64,000 nucleotides of DNA from Gammaproteobacteria bacterium (GCA_021772975.1 JAJFKY010000010.1:1-64000); one strand, 5' to 3'. Numbered from the stretch's first letter, positions 16,626 through 26,779 are shown. The notes: generated from the letters alone by a model not told the origin. Numbers and translations are program-made.

Positions 16626-18455
16626 TCAAGCCGAAGCTGTTTTGCTGTCGGCAATCCACTGATCCACCACCTGCTCAAGCAGGGTTAACGGCAACGCACC
16701 GTTACCCAGGATCTGATCATGAAAAGCCTTGATGTCAAACTGTGCGCCAAGTTGCTGACGGGCGCGTTCGCGCAGTTCCAGAATCTTCAACATCCCGACC
16801 TTGTACGCCAGCGCCTGGCCAGGATTGACCAGATAGCGTTCAATCTCAGCGATGACTTCATCTTCGCCCATGCCGGTATAGCTCAGCATGTAATCAATCG
16901 CCCGCTCCCGGCTCCAGCGCTTGTAATGTAAGCCGGTATCCACCACCAGCCGCACCGCACGGAACATTTCCGCCTGCAGGCGGCCCAGGTTATCCAGCGG
17001 ATCATCCTGAAAGCCGAGTTCCCAGGCCAGCTGTTCGGAATACAACGCCCAGCCTTCGTTGTAGGCGGTGAATGGCACCAGTCGGCGGAACATCGGCAGG
17101 CCTTCCAGTTTCTGGGTGATCGCAATCTGGAAGTGATGACCGGGAATGCCTTCATGATAGGCCAGCGTGCGCATTCCGAAGCGTGGAATTTCTTCCACAT
17201 TGCGGAGGTTGGCAAAAAACGCGCCTTTGCGCTTGCCGTCCAGGGAAGGCCCCTGATAATACGCACCCGGCGCGGTGTCCTCAGAAAACTCCGGCACGCG
17301 CTTAACTTCCACCCCGGTATCCGGACGCAGATTGAAGTACTCATCCATGGCTGGATCGATTTCATCCAGAATGGCCTGATAATCGGCCAGAATCTGCTCC
17401 CGGCCCGCATCGGTGTCCGGATACAGTTGATCGGGCCGTTTGGCCAGAGCCTGTACCCGCTCACCGATAGTGCCTTCACTCAGGCCCTGGGAAACCAGAA
17501 TGGCGTTCATCTCCGAGCCGATCCGCTGAACTTCACGCAGGCCCAGTTGGTGCACCTGTTCGGGCGTCATGTCAGTGGTGGTATGTTCATGCACCTGCTC
17601 AGCGTAGAATGCTTCGCCGTCAGGCAGGCGCCAGACTCCATCATTGCTGGTGGCCTGGGGCAACAGGCTTTGCAGGTAGTCCTTCAGGCTGGCATAGGCT
17701 GGATAAACCTTGTTTTCAATACTGGCCAGCACCTGCTGCTCCAGCTGGTCTTTCTGATCACTGTTGATCTCATCGGCCGGCAACTCATCGAGTTTTTCGC
17801 TGAAAGTGGTATACAGCATGTTCTCCGCTGCTGGTTTGCCGGCAAACACATCAATCTGTTCAATCACTTTTGCAACCGCAAAACGGGGCGGTAAAATCCC
17901 TTTTTCTTCACGCAACTCCAGGCCTTCAATGACCCCCGCGAACTGGTCCGGGAACAGGTTCAGACGGGCGATGTAATGCTCTGCGCCTTTGCGATTCTCA
18001 ATAAAATGCTGATCCGCCATGAAATTGGGCAGGCTGCTTTGCACGCCGAACATCTGATTGACCGGAAAGCTGTGCCAGATCCAGCGTTCATCATCCACCT
18101 GGCTGCCCATGAAATAATTCCATACATCATAGGAGCGCAACGCCTGACCTTCATAATCATCGCGGTCGTAGCGCTGAAATACCTGATATTCTTCCCGCCA
18201 TTGTTCGGTCTGACGAAGCGTACTTTCCGGGGAGGTATCGCCCAGTCTGGCATTGTGTCCGGTGATGCCGATCGGCTCCAGGATGCGCAGGCTGGTCAGC
18301 ATTTCCGGATTCTGAATGGCAAACTTGGCAAATACACGTGTGTAGTACCAATCCAGTTTAATGGGTTTGAAGTACCAGAAATTGACAAACACCGCCGCCC
18401 CGATCAGCAACAGCACCATCACTATCCCCGCGAACCACTTGAGAACCTTTTTCAT
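16626..18455 (-). CDS. DUF885 family membrane-anchored protein
   Basis: A 609-residue DUF885 protein with an uncleaved N-terminal helix (about 5-27) in place of a lipobox. The start at 18455 places this helix at the N-terminus. The core motif LAYHEGIPGHHFQIAI is near residue 435, and F-T-A-Y-N-E-G-W-A-L-Y-S-E-Q-L-A-W-E follows, both diagnostic for the family and consistent with a zinc-peptidase-like site. Residues around the PVNQMFGVQSS segment are duplicated as a short fragment at 4.1 kb. It probably faces the periplasm. Substrate unknown. Confidence 0.88.
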   Translation of the reverse strand: MKKVLKWFAGIVMVLLLIGAAVFVNFWYFKPIKLDWYYTRVFAKFAIQNPEMLTSLRILEPIGITGHNARLGDTSPESTLRQTEQWREEYQVFQRYDRDDYEGQALRSYDVWNYFMGSQVDDERWIWHSFPVNQMFGVQSSLPNFMADQHFIENRKGAEHYIARLNLFPDQFAGVIEGLELREEKGILPPRFAVAKVIEQIDVFAGKPAAENMLYTTFSEKLDELPADEINSDQKDQLEQQVLASIENKVYPAYASLKDYLQSLLPQATSNDGVWRLPDGEAFYAEQVHEHTTTDMTPEQVHQLGLREVQRIGSEMNAILVSQGLSEGTIGERVQALAKRPDQLYPDTDAGREQILADYQAILDEIDPAMDEYFNLRPDTGVEVKRVPEFSEDTAPGAYYQGPSLDGKRKGAFFANLRNVEEIPRFGMRTLAYHEGIPGHHFQIAITQKLEGLPMFRRLVPFTAYNEGWALYSEQLAWELGFQDDPLDNLGRLQAEMFRAVRLVVDTGLHYKRWSRERAIDYMLSYTGMGEDEVIAEIERYLVNPGQALAYKVGMLKILELRERARQQLGAQFDIKAFHDQILGNGALPLTLLEQVVDQWIADSKTASA

Positions 18456-18547
18456 GCTCTGTTTCCAGTGTGAACAAGCGCACCAGATTAGCAATATAGG
18501 CGATGGGTTACCATGGGTGTAAAGTCACTATTGCTTGCCCCTGCCCT

Positions 18548-19003
18548 ATGAACGTACTGAAAATCTACACCCGTTTAGCCGGCCTGCCCGGTGGTAAAAA
18601 GCTGTTCAGCCTGCTGGTATGCTGGAATGCGCCTTACTTTGGCAGTATTTCGCCGCTGTTCACCGAACTTAAGCCCGGCCTGGCCGCGGCAGGTATCAAA
18701 AAGCGCCGCAAAGTACACAACCATATCCAGACGGTGCACGCGATTGCCTGCTGCAATCTGTGTGAACTGGTGGCCGGGGTAGCACTTATGGTCAGCCTGC
18801 CTCAAGGCCTGCGCTGGATTCCCAAAGGCATGCAGGTCAGCTATCTGAAAAAAGCCGCTACCGATTTAAGCGCGCGCTGCGAGATCGAAGCCATCGCTGC
18901 TGACTTCAGCGGTGATCTGCCATTGTCTGTAGATGTCATTGACAGTCATGGCGAGGTCGTGGTCTCGGCGGTGATCACCATGTACATCAGCGCCCGGAAA
19001 TAA
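18548..19003 (+). CDS. DUF4442 hotdog-fold thioesterase-like protein
   Basis: A 151-residue protein of the DUF4442 (PaaI-like hotdog) family. N-terminal N-A-P-Y-F-G-S-I-S-P and the N-H-I-Q-T-V-H-A-I-A-C-C-N-L block with a catalytic-type helix are visible, and the last strand is VVSAVITMYI. The ATG at 18548 fits the family start; an upstream in-frame ATG at 18503 adds an unlikely Cys-rich leader. Acyl-CoA thioesterase activity is an inference from fold. Confidence 0.8.
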   Translation: MNVLKIYTRLAGLPGGKKLFSLLVCWNAPYFGSISPLFTELKPGLAAAGIKKRRKVHNHIQTVHAIACCNLCELVAGVALMVSLPQGLRWIPKGMQVSYLKKAATDLSARCEIEAIAADFSGDLPLSVDVIDSHGEVVVSAVITMYISARK

Positions 19004-19017
19004 CCCGCCCGCGATGC

Positions 19018-20817
19018 TTACTCGGCAGCTGCATCCTGCGGTGTGGACTGCGGTGTTTGGGCAAAATACAGATCCTTGCTGTAGTGGTGGTCCATGATGT
19101 TGGTTTGCCAGCCCTGCACCTTGGGATCCACCAGGCGCTTGGTCACATAGGTATACAACGGCAGAATCGGCTGATCCGCCAACAGCATCCGCTCCGCTTC
19201 ACGCATCAGTCGGGCCCGGCGTGAACCAATGCGTTCGCTTTGAATCTGTTCCAGCAACCGGTCATAGCTGGGGTTGTTATAACCTGAGTCATTCTGGCCG
19301 TGCTTGGATGAATAAATCTCCAGAAAGGTATAGGCATCGCTGTAATCACCAATCCAGCCTGCCCGGAAAACTTCCGTGACGCGGTGCTGGCGGCGATTTT
19401 GCAGAAACACTTTCCATTCCTCATTGATCAGAATGGTTTGCACGCCCAGCAGTTGCTTCCACATGGCGGCTACCGCAAGCGCAATCTTTTTGTGGTTTTC
19501 GTTGGTGTTATAACGCAACTCAACCCGCAATGGCTTACTAGCGGAATAACCCGCCTGGCTATACAGCTCAATGGCCATGGCCTCGCGTTCAGCCTGGCTC
19601 AACCCGGCGTATTCGACTTCCACGGGCAGATAATCCGGAATACCCGCTGGAATCAGATTAAAACTGGGCAGTTCGCCGAAACGGGTAACTTTCTCCGTCA
19701 GAAGATCCCGGTTAACGGCCAGATTGAGTGCCTGCCGCAGGGTCAGATTGTCCTCGAACGGTTCGCGGATAATATTGAAACCCAGAAAATAAGTACCCAG
19801 CCAGGGGCTGATAACCAGCGCTTCGGGCAGATTGGTGCGCAGCCAGTTGAACTGGCTGTTGGGCACTTCGAAGGTCCAGTCCAGCTCGCCGGCACGAAAG
19901 CGGTTCAACTCCGCACTGCGGTCCACGATCGGATAATAATAAACCCGCTCCAGCCACACTGAACCGGCGTCCCAGTAGTGCGGATTGCGGTCAATCGCGA
20001 TATGCGAGCGCACCACCCACTCCGCCAGCTGAAAAGCGCCGTTGCTGACCAGCCGGCCCGGCCGCACGTGCTGACCACCCCATTGTTCGATGCTGCCCCG
20101 ATGCACCGGGAAGGTGGAGTTGTGACTCAGCAGGGCCAGAAAGTAGGAGGTCGGATCGTGCAGTTGAATCTGCACGGTAAGATCGTTCAAGGCGGTCACA
20201 CCCAGCGCTGCAGCAGGTAATTCACCCGTCAACACCTGCCGGGCATTCTGGATAGGTTCCAGAATATGACCGTACTTGGAGCCGGTGGCCGGGTCGGTGC
20301 TGCGTTGCAGGCCATACACAAAATCATAGGCAGTGACCCGCTCACCGTTAGACCACAACGCTTCAGGCCGGAGATAAAAGGTGTAGGTTTTACCATCGCG
20401 GCTGATGTCCCAGCGGCTGGCGGCGCCCGGCACAATGGTACCGTCGGCACTCTCCGAGGTCAGCCCCTGAAACAGATCACGGATGATATTGCCGGCCGGC
20501 ACACCTTCGGACAAGTGCGGGTCAAGAGTATCGGGTTCTTCACCGTTACCACGCCTTAGTATGCGTGCGGCCATTCCGGCAACGGCCGGCGGTACCGGTA
20601 AAGGCTCAGCTGCGGGCTGCTCGTCCGCGGGCTGCCCGGTTGCAACCGGTGGGTCACCGTCAGGCGCCAGTCCGGTCTCTGGTATCTCCACCGACAGCGC
20701 GGGCGCTGCGGCGGGCGGCTGAGCTGATTCACAGGCCACCAGCAACACCAGCAGCGAACCAGCCAACCACATCGATAAAGTTCTGTTATTGATCAATCTG
20801 TTCACCACGGCAAGCAT
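19018..20817 (-). CDS. Peptide ABC transporter substrate-binding lipoprotein (OppA/MppA-like)
   Basis: About 599 residues. The lipobox is LVAC, followed by a Pro/Ala-rich linker and a full SBP_bac_5 domain beginning ILRRGNGEEPDTLDPHLSEG. E-P-D-T-L-D-P, Y-D-F-V-Y-G-L-Q-R and the G-W-I-G-D-Y-S-D-A-Y motif are typical of OppA/MppA-type oligopeptide-binding proteins. The start is uncertain: ATGs at 20817 and 20772 are both possible. No permease or ATPase gene is adjacent, so it must work with a transporter elsewhere. Divergent from gshA. Confidence 0.9.
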   Translation of the reverse strand: MLAVVNRLINNRTLSMWLAGSLLVLLVACESAQPPAAAPALSVEIPETGLAPDGDPPVATGQPADEQPAAEPLPVPPAVAGMAARILRRGNGEEPDTLDPHLSEGVPAGNIIRDLFQGLTSESADGTIVPGAASRWDISRDGKTYTFYLRPEALWSNGERVTAYDFVYGLQRSTDPATGSKYGHILEPIQNARQVLTGELPAAALGVTALNDLTVQIQLHDPTSYFLALLSHNSTFPVHRGSIEQWGGQHVRPGRLVSNGAFQLAEWVVRSHIAIDRNPHYWDAGSVWLERVYYYPIVDRSAELNRFRAGELDWTFEVPNSQFNWLRTNLPEALVISPWLGTYFLGFNIIREPFEDNLTLRQALNLAVNRDLLTEKVTRFGELPSFNLIPAGIPDYLPVEVEYAGLSQAEREAMAIELYSQAGYSASKPLRVELRYNTNENHKKIALAVAAMWKQLLGVQTILINEEWKVFLQNRRQHRVTEVFRAGWIGDYSDAYTFLEIYSSKHGQNDSGYNNPSYDRLLEQIQSERIGSRRARLMREAERMLLADQPILPLYTYVTKRLVDPKVQGWQTNIMDHHYSKDLYFAQTPQSTPQDAAAE

Positions 20818-20992
20818 ACAACTGTGTCCCAATATGAATCCAGCACCCAGGCGGAATAAGCGATCACTCAGCCAGCATCCGCTGTTATGACCATACTTGC
20901 ATGCGGCAATTTCATAAGCAATTGCTCCGTATTTGCTGACAGCCAGCAACATCTACGTAATAATCCGCACATCTGTCTATAACAAATCAGCC

Positions 20993-22366
20993 ATGTCCCA
21001 ACATCAAGACAATCCCGATCAGGCCCGCCTGATTACCGACCAGCGTGAACTGGTGGAGTATCTGGCCAGTGGCTGCAAACCGGAATCAGCCTGGCGCATT
21101 GGCACCGAACACGAAAAGTTCGGTTTTTGCTGGGACACCCTGCGGCCACTGCCGTATGCCGGCGAACATGGCATTCAGGCTATTCTGCAGGGCCTGCACG
21201 AACAGTTTGACTGGCAGCCGGTGTATGAGGACGGCAACCTGATCGCCTTGCTGAAAGATGGCTGCTCGGTCACCCTGGAACCGGGCGGACAGTTGGAACT
21301 GTCCGGCAAACCGCTGCTCAATCTGCATCAGACCTGCGATGAGGTGCACACCCATCTGCACCAGGTCAAAGCCGTGGCTGATCCGTTGAACGTGGGGTTT
21401 ATCGGCCTTGGTTTTCAGCCCAAATGGCGCCGGGAAGACATGCACTGGATGCCCAAAGCACGTTATCAGATCATGCGCGAACAGATGCTCAAAGTTGGCA
21501 AGCTGGGCCATGACATGATGACCCGCACCTGTACCATTCAGGTTAACCTGGATTTTTCCAGCGAAGCGGATATGGTTAAAAAATTCCGCGTCGGACTGGC
21601 TTTGCAGCCGGTGGCAACGGCGTTATTCGCCAATTCAGCCTTCGTAGAGGGTAAGCCCTCCGGTTATCTGAGCTATCGGGCGCATATCTGGACCGATACC
21701 GATTATCAGCGTACCGGGCAGCTGCCGTTTGTATTCGAGCCGGGTATGGGGTTTGAGCGTTACGTTGATTACATGCTGGATGTACCGATGTATTTCGTCT
21801 ATCGCAATGGCAAATATATCAATACCGCCGGGCAGTCTTTCCGTGATTTTCTGCAGGGCAGACTGCCGGCGCTGCCCGGGGAGATGCCCACCCTGCAGGA
21901 TTGGGATGATCACCTGACCACCGCTTTTCCGGAAGTGCGCCTGAAGCGTTTTCTGGAGATGCGCGGCGCGGATGGTGGCCCATGGCGGCGCATTTGTGCC
22001 CTGCCGGCATTGTGGGTTGGCCTGTTATATCACCAGCCCAGCCTGGACGCCGCCTGGCAGCTGGTCAAGGACTGGAGCGCGGAAGACCGACAACAACTGA
22101 TGGAAGATGTGACCCGGCATGGTCTGCGTGCGCAGGTCAGGGGGCAACCTGTGCTGGCGCTGGCCAAAACCGTGCTGGAATTATCCCGACAGGGCTTGTC
22201 CGCAAGGCAGCGGCTGAATACTTCCGGCGATGATGAAACCGGCTTTTTGAGTGCGCTGGAAGATGTGGTGGCCTGCGGGATCAGCCCGGCGGAGCACAAG
22301 GTGCGGCTTTATCATGAAAAATGGGGCCAGAATATTGACCCCATTTTCCGGGAATTTGCCTACTGA
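20993..22366 (+). CDS. gshA: Glutamate-cysteine ligase, plant/proteobacterial type
   Basis: A 457-residue enzyme of the glutamate-cysteine ligase group found in plants and many proteobacteria (TIGR01436-like). It catalyses the ATP-dependent first step of glutathione synthesis in the cytosol. Evidence: [28 protein letters not shown], and [11 protein letters not shown]. The start at 20993 begins MSQHQD; the ATG at 20933 would add 20 unconserved residues. No gshB is nearby. Confidence 0.93.
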   Translation: MSQHQDNPDQARLITDQRELVEYLASGCKPESAWRIGTEHEKFGFCWDTLRPLPYAGEHGIQAILQGLHEQFDWQPVYEDGNLIALLKDGCSVTLEPGGQLELSGKPLLNLHQTCDEVHTHLHQVKAVADPLNVGFIGLGFQPKWRREDMHWMPKARYQIMREQMLKVGKLGHDMMTRTCTIQVNLDFSSEADMVKKFRVGLALQPVATALFANSAFVEGKPSGYLSYRAHIWTDTDYQRTGQLPFVFEPGMGFERYVDYMLDVPMYFVYRNGKYINTAGQSFRDFLQGRLPALPGEMPTLQDWDDHLTTAFPEVRLKRFLEMRGADGGPWRRICALPALWVGLLYHQPSLDAAWQLVKDWSAEDRQQLMEDVTRHGLRAQVRGQPVLALAKTVLELSRQGLSARQRLNTSGDDETGFLSALEDVVACGISPAEHKVRLYHEKWGQNIDPIFREFAY

Positions 22367-22380
22367 TTATGGCGGCCTGA

Positions 22381-22397
22381 CGGCGGGAAGCCCGCCG
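22381..22397. terminator. GC-rich hairpin after gshA
   Basis: The stem CGGCGGG / CCCGCCG with an AAG loop lies between the convergent gshA and lipoprotein genes. No strong T tract follows, so the strength is uncertain. Confidence 0.5.
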
Positions 22398-22428
22398 CCG
22401 GCCTGACATCGATATTAAATCCGGCTCC

Positions 22429-22869
22429 TCAACTGCGCTGATCTTCCGTTTTCCAGACCACCAGCTCCCAGTCTTCGCGACTGTCGTTGTCGGCTTTTAA
22501 TCCCACATAGTAGATTTTGCCGGCTTCAACATCCAGCACCAGTGGCTTACTGGCAGGGAAACTGCGGTCACCGCGCAAGCCGGGCACAAAACTGCGATTG
22601 ACTGAACCATCGCTGACGGCATTAATTTCATGCCGGCCCGGCTTCAGCCATACCGCGCCTTTACGGGAGGGAATTTCCTGGCCGTTAACGCGATAAATCT
22701 TGACCGCATACAGATACTGACCGGGCAGATCAACACTGGTGATAACCTGACCATGCGGCTCATTGGGCTGCGCGATAAAGCGTGTGTTGTCGGTACCGCC
22801 ACAGGCTGTTAGGACCGCTGTGGCCAGCGCAATCAGGATTAGATTAAAAATTTTATTGGAACGTAACAT
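22429..22869 (-). CDS. Small outer-envelope lipoprotein, unknown function
   Basis: A 146-residue lipoprotein with lipobox LTAC (Cys about residue 23). The mature part is a beta-rich domain with strands such as GQYLYAVKIYRVNGQEIP, AVWLKPGRHEINAV and KPLVLDVEAGKIYYVGLKA. This pattern is found in small PEGA-like or copper/nickel-resistance-type beta-sandwich lipoproteins, but I cannot name the family. Confidence 0.75.
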   Translation of the reverse strand: MLRSNKIFNLILIALATAVLTACGGTDNTRFIAQPNEPHGQVITSVDLPGQYLYAVKIYRVNGQEIPSRKGAVWLKPGRHEINAVSDGSVNRSFVPGLRGDRSFPASKPLVLDVEAGKIYYVGLKADNDSREDWELVVWKTEDQRS

Positions 22870-23044
22870 TGTCTTTCTCCGTTAATACAGCCAACCGAAC
22901 TACGAAACTATTCTTACACAGTCTGCGACGGCATGCCAGTGGTTATATTGATCAAACCTGCAATCAATCAGACCCTACATTACCCAATTATCTGACAGGG
23001 TTTCGTTAAGCCAGTTGCATGACGGTCAGCCAGCAAGCTGGAAG

Positions 23045-23602
23045 CTATGCGCCCACCAGTTGCCGCGGAGAGATTTCCCGCCACTGTCCGGGCTTTAATC
23101 CGATCACTGAAATAGGCCCGATCGACTCACGCGCGAGGCGCAAAGTCGGCAAATCTACCGCTGCGGTCATGCGCCGTACCTGGCGGTTACGGCCCTCGTT
23201 CAAGGTCAGCCTGAGCCAGCTGACCCGTTTACCCTTGCGTGGCGCAACAGCCGGTTGCCGTGACCATAACCAGCCCGGACGGCCCGCCAGCAGCTCGACC
23301 ACAGCCGGTTGACTGAGCCCGTCGTTAAGCATCACTCCGTCCGTCAGTTTCCGGATAGCAGCAGCAGTGGGAATACCTTCGACCTGAGCCAGATAGGTTT
23401 TATCCCAGCGCTTACCCGGCGAGCTGATGGTGTGCTGCAAAGCGCCATCATCGGTGAGCAGCAACAGGCCTTCACTGTCTCTGTCCAGGCGTCCCGCCGG
23501 GTAGACGCCTGGCTGGTCAATATAATCGGACAGGGTCGCGCGCTCCTGATTATCGGTAAACTGGCTCAATACACCCCAAGGCTTGTTGAAAGCGATCAGC
23601 AC
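23045..23602 (-). CDS. rluE: 23S rRNA pseudouridine synthase RluE-like
   Basis: A 185-residue RsuA-family synthase lacking the S4 domain, as in RluE/RluF short forms. RluE makes pseudouridine 2457 in 23S rRNA. The catalytic motif is GRLDRDSEGLLLLT with Asp40; the N-terminal FNKPWGVLSQF and closing EGRNRQVRRM motifs are present. The start is GTG, three bases after the stop codon of the phosphohexomutase gene, so the two are co-transcribed. Confidence 0.88.
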   Translation of the reverse strand: MLIAFNKPWGVLSQFTDNQERATLSDYIDQPGVYPAGRLDRDSEGLLLLTDDGALQHTISSPGKRWDKTYLAQVEGIPTAAAIRKLTDGVMLNDGLSQPAVVELLAGRPGWLWSRQPAVAPRKGKRVSWLRLTLNEGRNRQVRRMTAAVDLPTLRLARESIGPISVIGLKPGQWREISPRQLVGA

Positions 23603-23605
23603 CTG

Positions 23606-25006
23606 CTAAAAGGGCAGCTTGAAGTCAGGTGCAAACTGGCTGATCTGGCGGGCAAAATCTGCCTGAATACGCTGCAGTGCGGTGTGATTATCCGCCTCGA
23701 AACGCAACACCAGCACCGGGGTGGTATTGGAGGCACGGATCAATCCCCAGCCATCGCTGAAATCCGCCCGCACACCATCTATGTTGTTCAACTCTGCTCC
23801 GCTGAAACCGGCCTGTTGCTGAAACAGCCGGATAAATTCGTGGTTTTCGCCTTCCTGGGTGTGGATATGCAATTCAGGCGTGTTGATCCCGCTCGGCAGC
23901 GCCTGCAGCAATTTCGTGGTGTCATGCTGGCGCGATAAAATGCTCAACAAACGCGCCGCCGCGAACAGCGCATCATCAAAGCCATACCAGGGCTTGCCAA
24001 AGAAGAAATGACCGCTCATTTCGCCGGCCAGCGGCGCGTTCAACTCACGCATTTTGCGTTTGATCAACGAGTGACCGGTACGCCACATTACCGGTTGACC
24101 ACCGTGCCGGCGGATCTGCTCAGCCAGCCGCCCGGTGCATTTAACGTCGAAAATAATGTTTTCGCCCGGCTGACTGGACAACACATCCTGAGCAAACAGC
24201 ATCATCAGCCGGTCAGCCCAGATAATCTCGCAGTCTTCCGCGGTCTGACCAGGCACCACCACCCCTAACCGATCACCATCGCCGTCAAAGGCCAGACCCA
24301 GTTCCGCCTGATGCTCGACCAGCGCCTGCTGCAAAGCCCGGAGGTTGTCAGGATTACTGGGGTCGGGGTGATGGTTGGGGAAGTGGCCGTCAACCTGCTC
24401 GTAGAGATTAACCGTGGTCACACCCAGCGCCGCGAATAACTGTGGCCCGATACAGCCGGCGATGCCGTTGCCATAATCGGCCACGATGGTCATGCGACGC
24501 TCGGGTTGATTGTGTGCCAGCACCGCCTGGAGATAATCATCCAGCATCGCACGCTGCCGGTAATCACCCGGCTGAGCGGCGGCGGTTAACGCGTTGCTGT
24601 GAATCATGCTGTGCAGAGCGGTGATTTCGTCACCGGCCAGGGTGGTGCCGGCCACCATGATTTTGCAGCCGTTGTAATCAGGCGGGTTGTGGCTGCCGGT
24701 CAACATAATGCCGCTGCCACCACCAACCACATGCGCCGCGTAATACAGCACCGGGGTGGGAGCTGCGCCGATATCGATCACGTCCGCGCCGGCGGCCCGG
24801 ATGCCCGCCGCCAGGGCCGCGCTCAGCCGCGGTCCGGACAAACGCCCGTCCCGTCCGATAACCACTTGCTTGACGCCCGCCTGCAGCGATTGCGTGGCGA
24901 CCGCCTGGGCGATCAGACGCACCGCATCTTCGGTCAGGGTTTGATCGACGATGCCACGAATATCATAGGCACGAAAAATACTGCTGGCGGGCAATTGCGC
25001 TGACAT
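23606..25006 (-). CDS. algC: Phosphomannomutase/phosphoglucomutase (AlgC/ManB type)
   Basis: A 466-residue alpha-D-phosphohexomutase. The phosphoserine loop is TGSHNPPDYNG with Ser105, the metal loop DGDGDRLG, the sugar-binding loop GEMSGHFFF and the C-terminal phosphate loop RASNTTP. These are the four canonical sites. It interconverts 6-phospho and 1-phospho sugars for polysaccharide, LPS and nucleotide-sugar synthesis. Its place next to dut and coaBC matches Pseudomonas algC. In this lineage the exact sugar preference is inferred. Confidence 0.92.
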   Translation of the reverse strand: MSAQLPASSIFRAYDIRGIVDQTLTEDAVRLIAQAVATQSLQAGVKQVVIGRDGRLSGPRLSAALAAGIRAAGADVIDIGAAPTPVLYYAAHVVGGGSGIMLTGSHNPPDYNGCKIMVAGTTLAGDEITALHSMIHSNALTAAAQPGDYRQRAMLDDYLQAVLAHNQPERRMTIVADYGNGIAGCIGPQLFAALGVTTVNLYEQVDGHFPNHHPDPSNPDNLRALQQALVEHQAELGLAFDGDGDRLGVVVPGQTAEDCEIIWADRLMMLFAQDVLSSQPGENIIFDVKCTGRLAEQIRRHGGQPVMWRTGHSLIKRKMRELNAPLAGEMSGHFFFGKPWYGFDDALFAAARLLSILSRQHDTTKLLQALPSGINTPELHIHTQEGENHEFIRLFQQQAGFSGAELNNIDGVRADFSDGWGLIRASNTTPVLVLRFEADNHTALQRIQADFARQISQFAPDFKLPF

Positions 25007-25041
25007 GCTGTTCCTGTGTTAACGGTTATGGATTGCAGATA

Positions 25042-25497
25042 TTACTGTCGGCCACTGTGACCGAAGCCGCCGCTGCCCCGCTGGCTGTCGGTAAAATCCT
25101 GGACCAGGTTAAAGCGGGCCTGCACCACCGGCACAATCACCAGCTGGGCCAGCCGCTCGCCGATTTCCATCACAAATGGCTGCTGCCCGCGGTTCCAACA
25201 TGGCACCATTAACGGACCCTGGTAATCACTGTCGATCAAGCCCACCAGATTGCCCAGCACGATCCCATGCTTATGCCCCAGACCGGAACGCGGCAAAACC
25301 ATTCCGGCCAGGCCCGGATCAGCAATATGCATCGCCATGCCGGTCGAAATTAACTGAGTATCACCGGGATTCAAGGTCAACGGTGCATCCAGCATGGCCC
25401 TCAGGTCCAGTCCTGCCGAGCCTTCAGTGGCATATTCGGGCAAGGGATAATCACGGCCCAGCCGGGCGTCCAGAATGCGTAAATCTATGCTTTGCAT
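25042..25497 (-). CDS. dut: dUTP diphosphatase
   Basis: A 151-residue trimeric dUTPase. All five motifs are visible: S-A-G-L-D-L-R-A near the N-terminus, [27 protein letters not shown] and the C-terminal arm [10 protein letters not shown] that closes over the nucleotide. It hydrolyses dUTP to dUMP. I use the ATG at 25497 (MQSIDLRIL); the open frame continues upstream through an unrelated 56-residue segment antiparallel to coaB's 3' end. Its gap to coaB is 10 bases. Confidence 0.96.
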   Translation of the reverse strand: MQSIDLRILDARLGRDYPLPEYATEGSAGLDLRAMLDAPLTLNPGDTQLISTGMAMHIADPGLAGMVLPRSGLGHKHGIVLGNLVGLIDSDYQGPLMVPCWNRGQQPFVMEIGERLAQLVIVPVVQARFNLVQDFTDSQRGSGGFGHSGRQ

Positions 25498-25507
25498 GGC
25501 AAATTCA

Positions 25508-26176
25508 TTAATGGGGGTTATGGATACGTTGATATTCAGCGGCGATTTCATCCACCAGCCGGCCTGCCAGTGAGCATTTGGCCTGGGTCGGCAGAGGCTG
25601 TTTGCGGCCATCCGGGTACAGCAACAACAGTGCGTTGTCACAGCAATCGAAGCCACGGCCCTCACCGACCTGGTTGGCGGCGATCATATCCAGCTTTTTA
25701 TGCCGCAACTTGCGCAATGCATGGGTTTCAATATCGTTGGTTTCAGCCGCAAAACCGACGGTAAACGGGCGCTTGGGCAATGCCGCCACCTCGGCCAGAA
25801 TATCCGGATTCTGGACCAGCCGAAGCATCAGATCACCGCCATCTTTTTTGATTTTTTTATCGCTTGTTTCAGCTGGCCGGTAATCGGCCACGGCCGCACA
25901 GCCAATGAAAATATCGCAGCCCTCAATATGCCGCATGACCTGTTCACGCATCTGCAGGGCACTGCGTACATCAATGCGTTCGCTCACTTGTGGACAATCC
26001 TGTTGGCAGGGGCCGGCCACCAGAATCACCCGTGCGCCTGCATCAGTGGCCGCCTGAGCGACCGCAAAACCCATCCGCCCGGAACTGCGGTTGCCTAGAA
26101 AGCGTACCGGATCGAGGTCTTCATAAGTCGGACCGGCGGTGATAACGACGGCTTTAGCCTGTAATCCACTAGTCAT
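25508..26176 (-). CDS. coaB: Phosphopantothenate-cysteine ligase (CoaB half)
   Basis: 222 residues covering the CoaB domain of the usual CoaBC fusion. It joins cysteine to 4'-phosphopantothenate using CTP. Motifs are [33 protein letters not shown], the K-K-I-K-K strand and E-T-N-D. It starts at an ATG 15 bases after an in-frame TGA that ends the CoaC part; both halves share the same frame. The two domains could work as separate subunits, as in species with unfused coaB and coaC. Whether this is a natural split, a nonsense change or a sequencing error cannot be told here. Confidence 0.9.
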   Translation of the reverse strand: MTSGLQAKAVVITAGPTYEDLDPVRFLGNRSSGRMGFAVAQAATDAGARVILVAGPCQQDCPQVSERIDVRSALQMREQVMRHIEGCDIFIGCAAVADYRPAETSDKKIKKDGGDLMLRLVQNPDILAEVAALPKRPFTVGFAAETNDIETHALRKLRHKKLDMIAANQVGEGRGFDCCDNALLLLYPDGRKQPLPTQAKCSLAGRLVDEIAAEYQRIHNPH

Positions 26177-26188
26177 GCCGAGGGTATC

Positions 26189-26779
26189 TCAAACAGCTGA
26201 CACAGCGGCCGCGGAATCATTGCACCAGGCCATCACCCGGGTCATGATCTGCTCTGGCTCCAGCATCCGGCCCGGGCCCACTTCACCGCAGGCCTGATCA
26301 CCGCTGGCCGGCCCAAGCAGTGTCACCCCACGCCGCTGCAGAGTCGCCGCATTGTCCTGGGTGGCAGGGTGCTGCCACATCTGCTGGTTCATCGCCGGTG
26401 CCAACAACAGCGGCGCGGTGCTGGCCAGACACACAGTGGTCAGCAAATCATCGGCCATACCATGCGCCAGACGCGCCATGGTATCGGCGCTGGCGGGGGC
26501 GATCAGCAGCAGTTCCGCCCAGCGCGCCAGCTCAATATGACCCATCGCATGCTCAGCCTCAGCCGCGAACAAATCGGTGCGCACCGGACGACCGGACAAA
26601 GCCTGCAATGTCAGCGGAGTGATGAAAGCCTCGGCGCCAACGGTCATCACCACTTGCACCTGGTTGCCTGCCTTAGTCAACAGCCGGGTCAATTCAGCCG
26701 CCTTGTAAGCTGCGATTCCACCGGTAATTCCCAGCAGTATGCGCCGATGTGCCAAATTTTCTCCCTGTGATGTATTCAT
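26189..26779 (-). CDS. coaC: Phosphopantothenoylcysteine decarboxylase (CoaC half)
   Basis: 196 residues of the flavin-dependent CoaC domain. G-I-T-G-G-I-A-A-Y-K-A at the N-terminus binds FMN, HIELARWAELLLIAPASADT holds the conserved catalytic His, P-A-M-N-Q-Q-M is the PXMNXXMW motif, and ASGDQACGEVGPGRM carries the active-site Cys. The protein ends at TGA after an alanine/serine/valine tail; four codons later the CoaB half begins in the same frame. In most gammaproteobacteria these are a single protein of about 400 residues. Confidence 0.93.
   Translation of the reverse strand: MNTSQGENLAHRRILLGITGGIAAYKAAELTRLLTKAGNQVQVVMTVGAEAFITPLTLQALSGRPVRTDLFAAEAEHAMGHIELARWAELLLIAPASADTMARLAHGMADDLLTTVCLASTAPLLLAPAMNQQMWQHPATQDNAATLQRRGVTLLGPASGDQACGEVGPGRMLEPEQIMTRVMAWCNDSAAAVSAV

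Noticed and set aside
17133-17894. A 253-residue plus-strand open frame
   Set aside because: It is fully antisense to the DUF885 gene with family motifs, and has no ribosome site.
25498-25665. N-terminal extension of dut
   Set aside because: The extra 56 residues are Cys- and Trp-rich, unlike any dUTPase, and overlap the coaB 3' end in another frame.
26189-26191. Selenocysteine at the TGA between coaC and coaB
   Set aside because: The codon lies in a non-conserved linker, not an active site, and no selenocysteine-insertion hairpin is evident just downstream.
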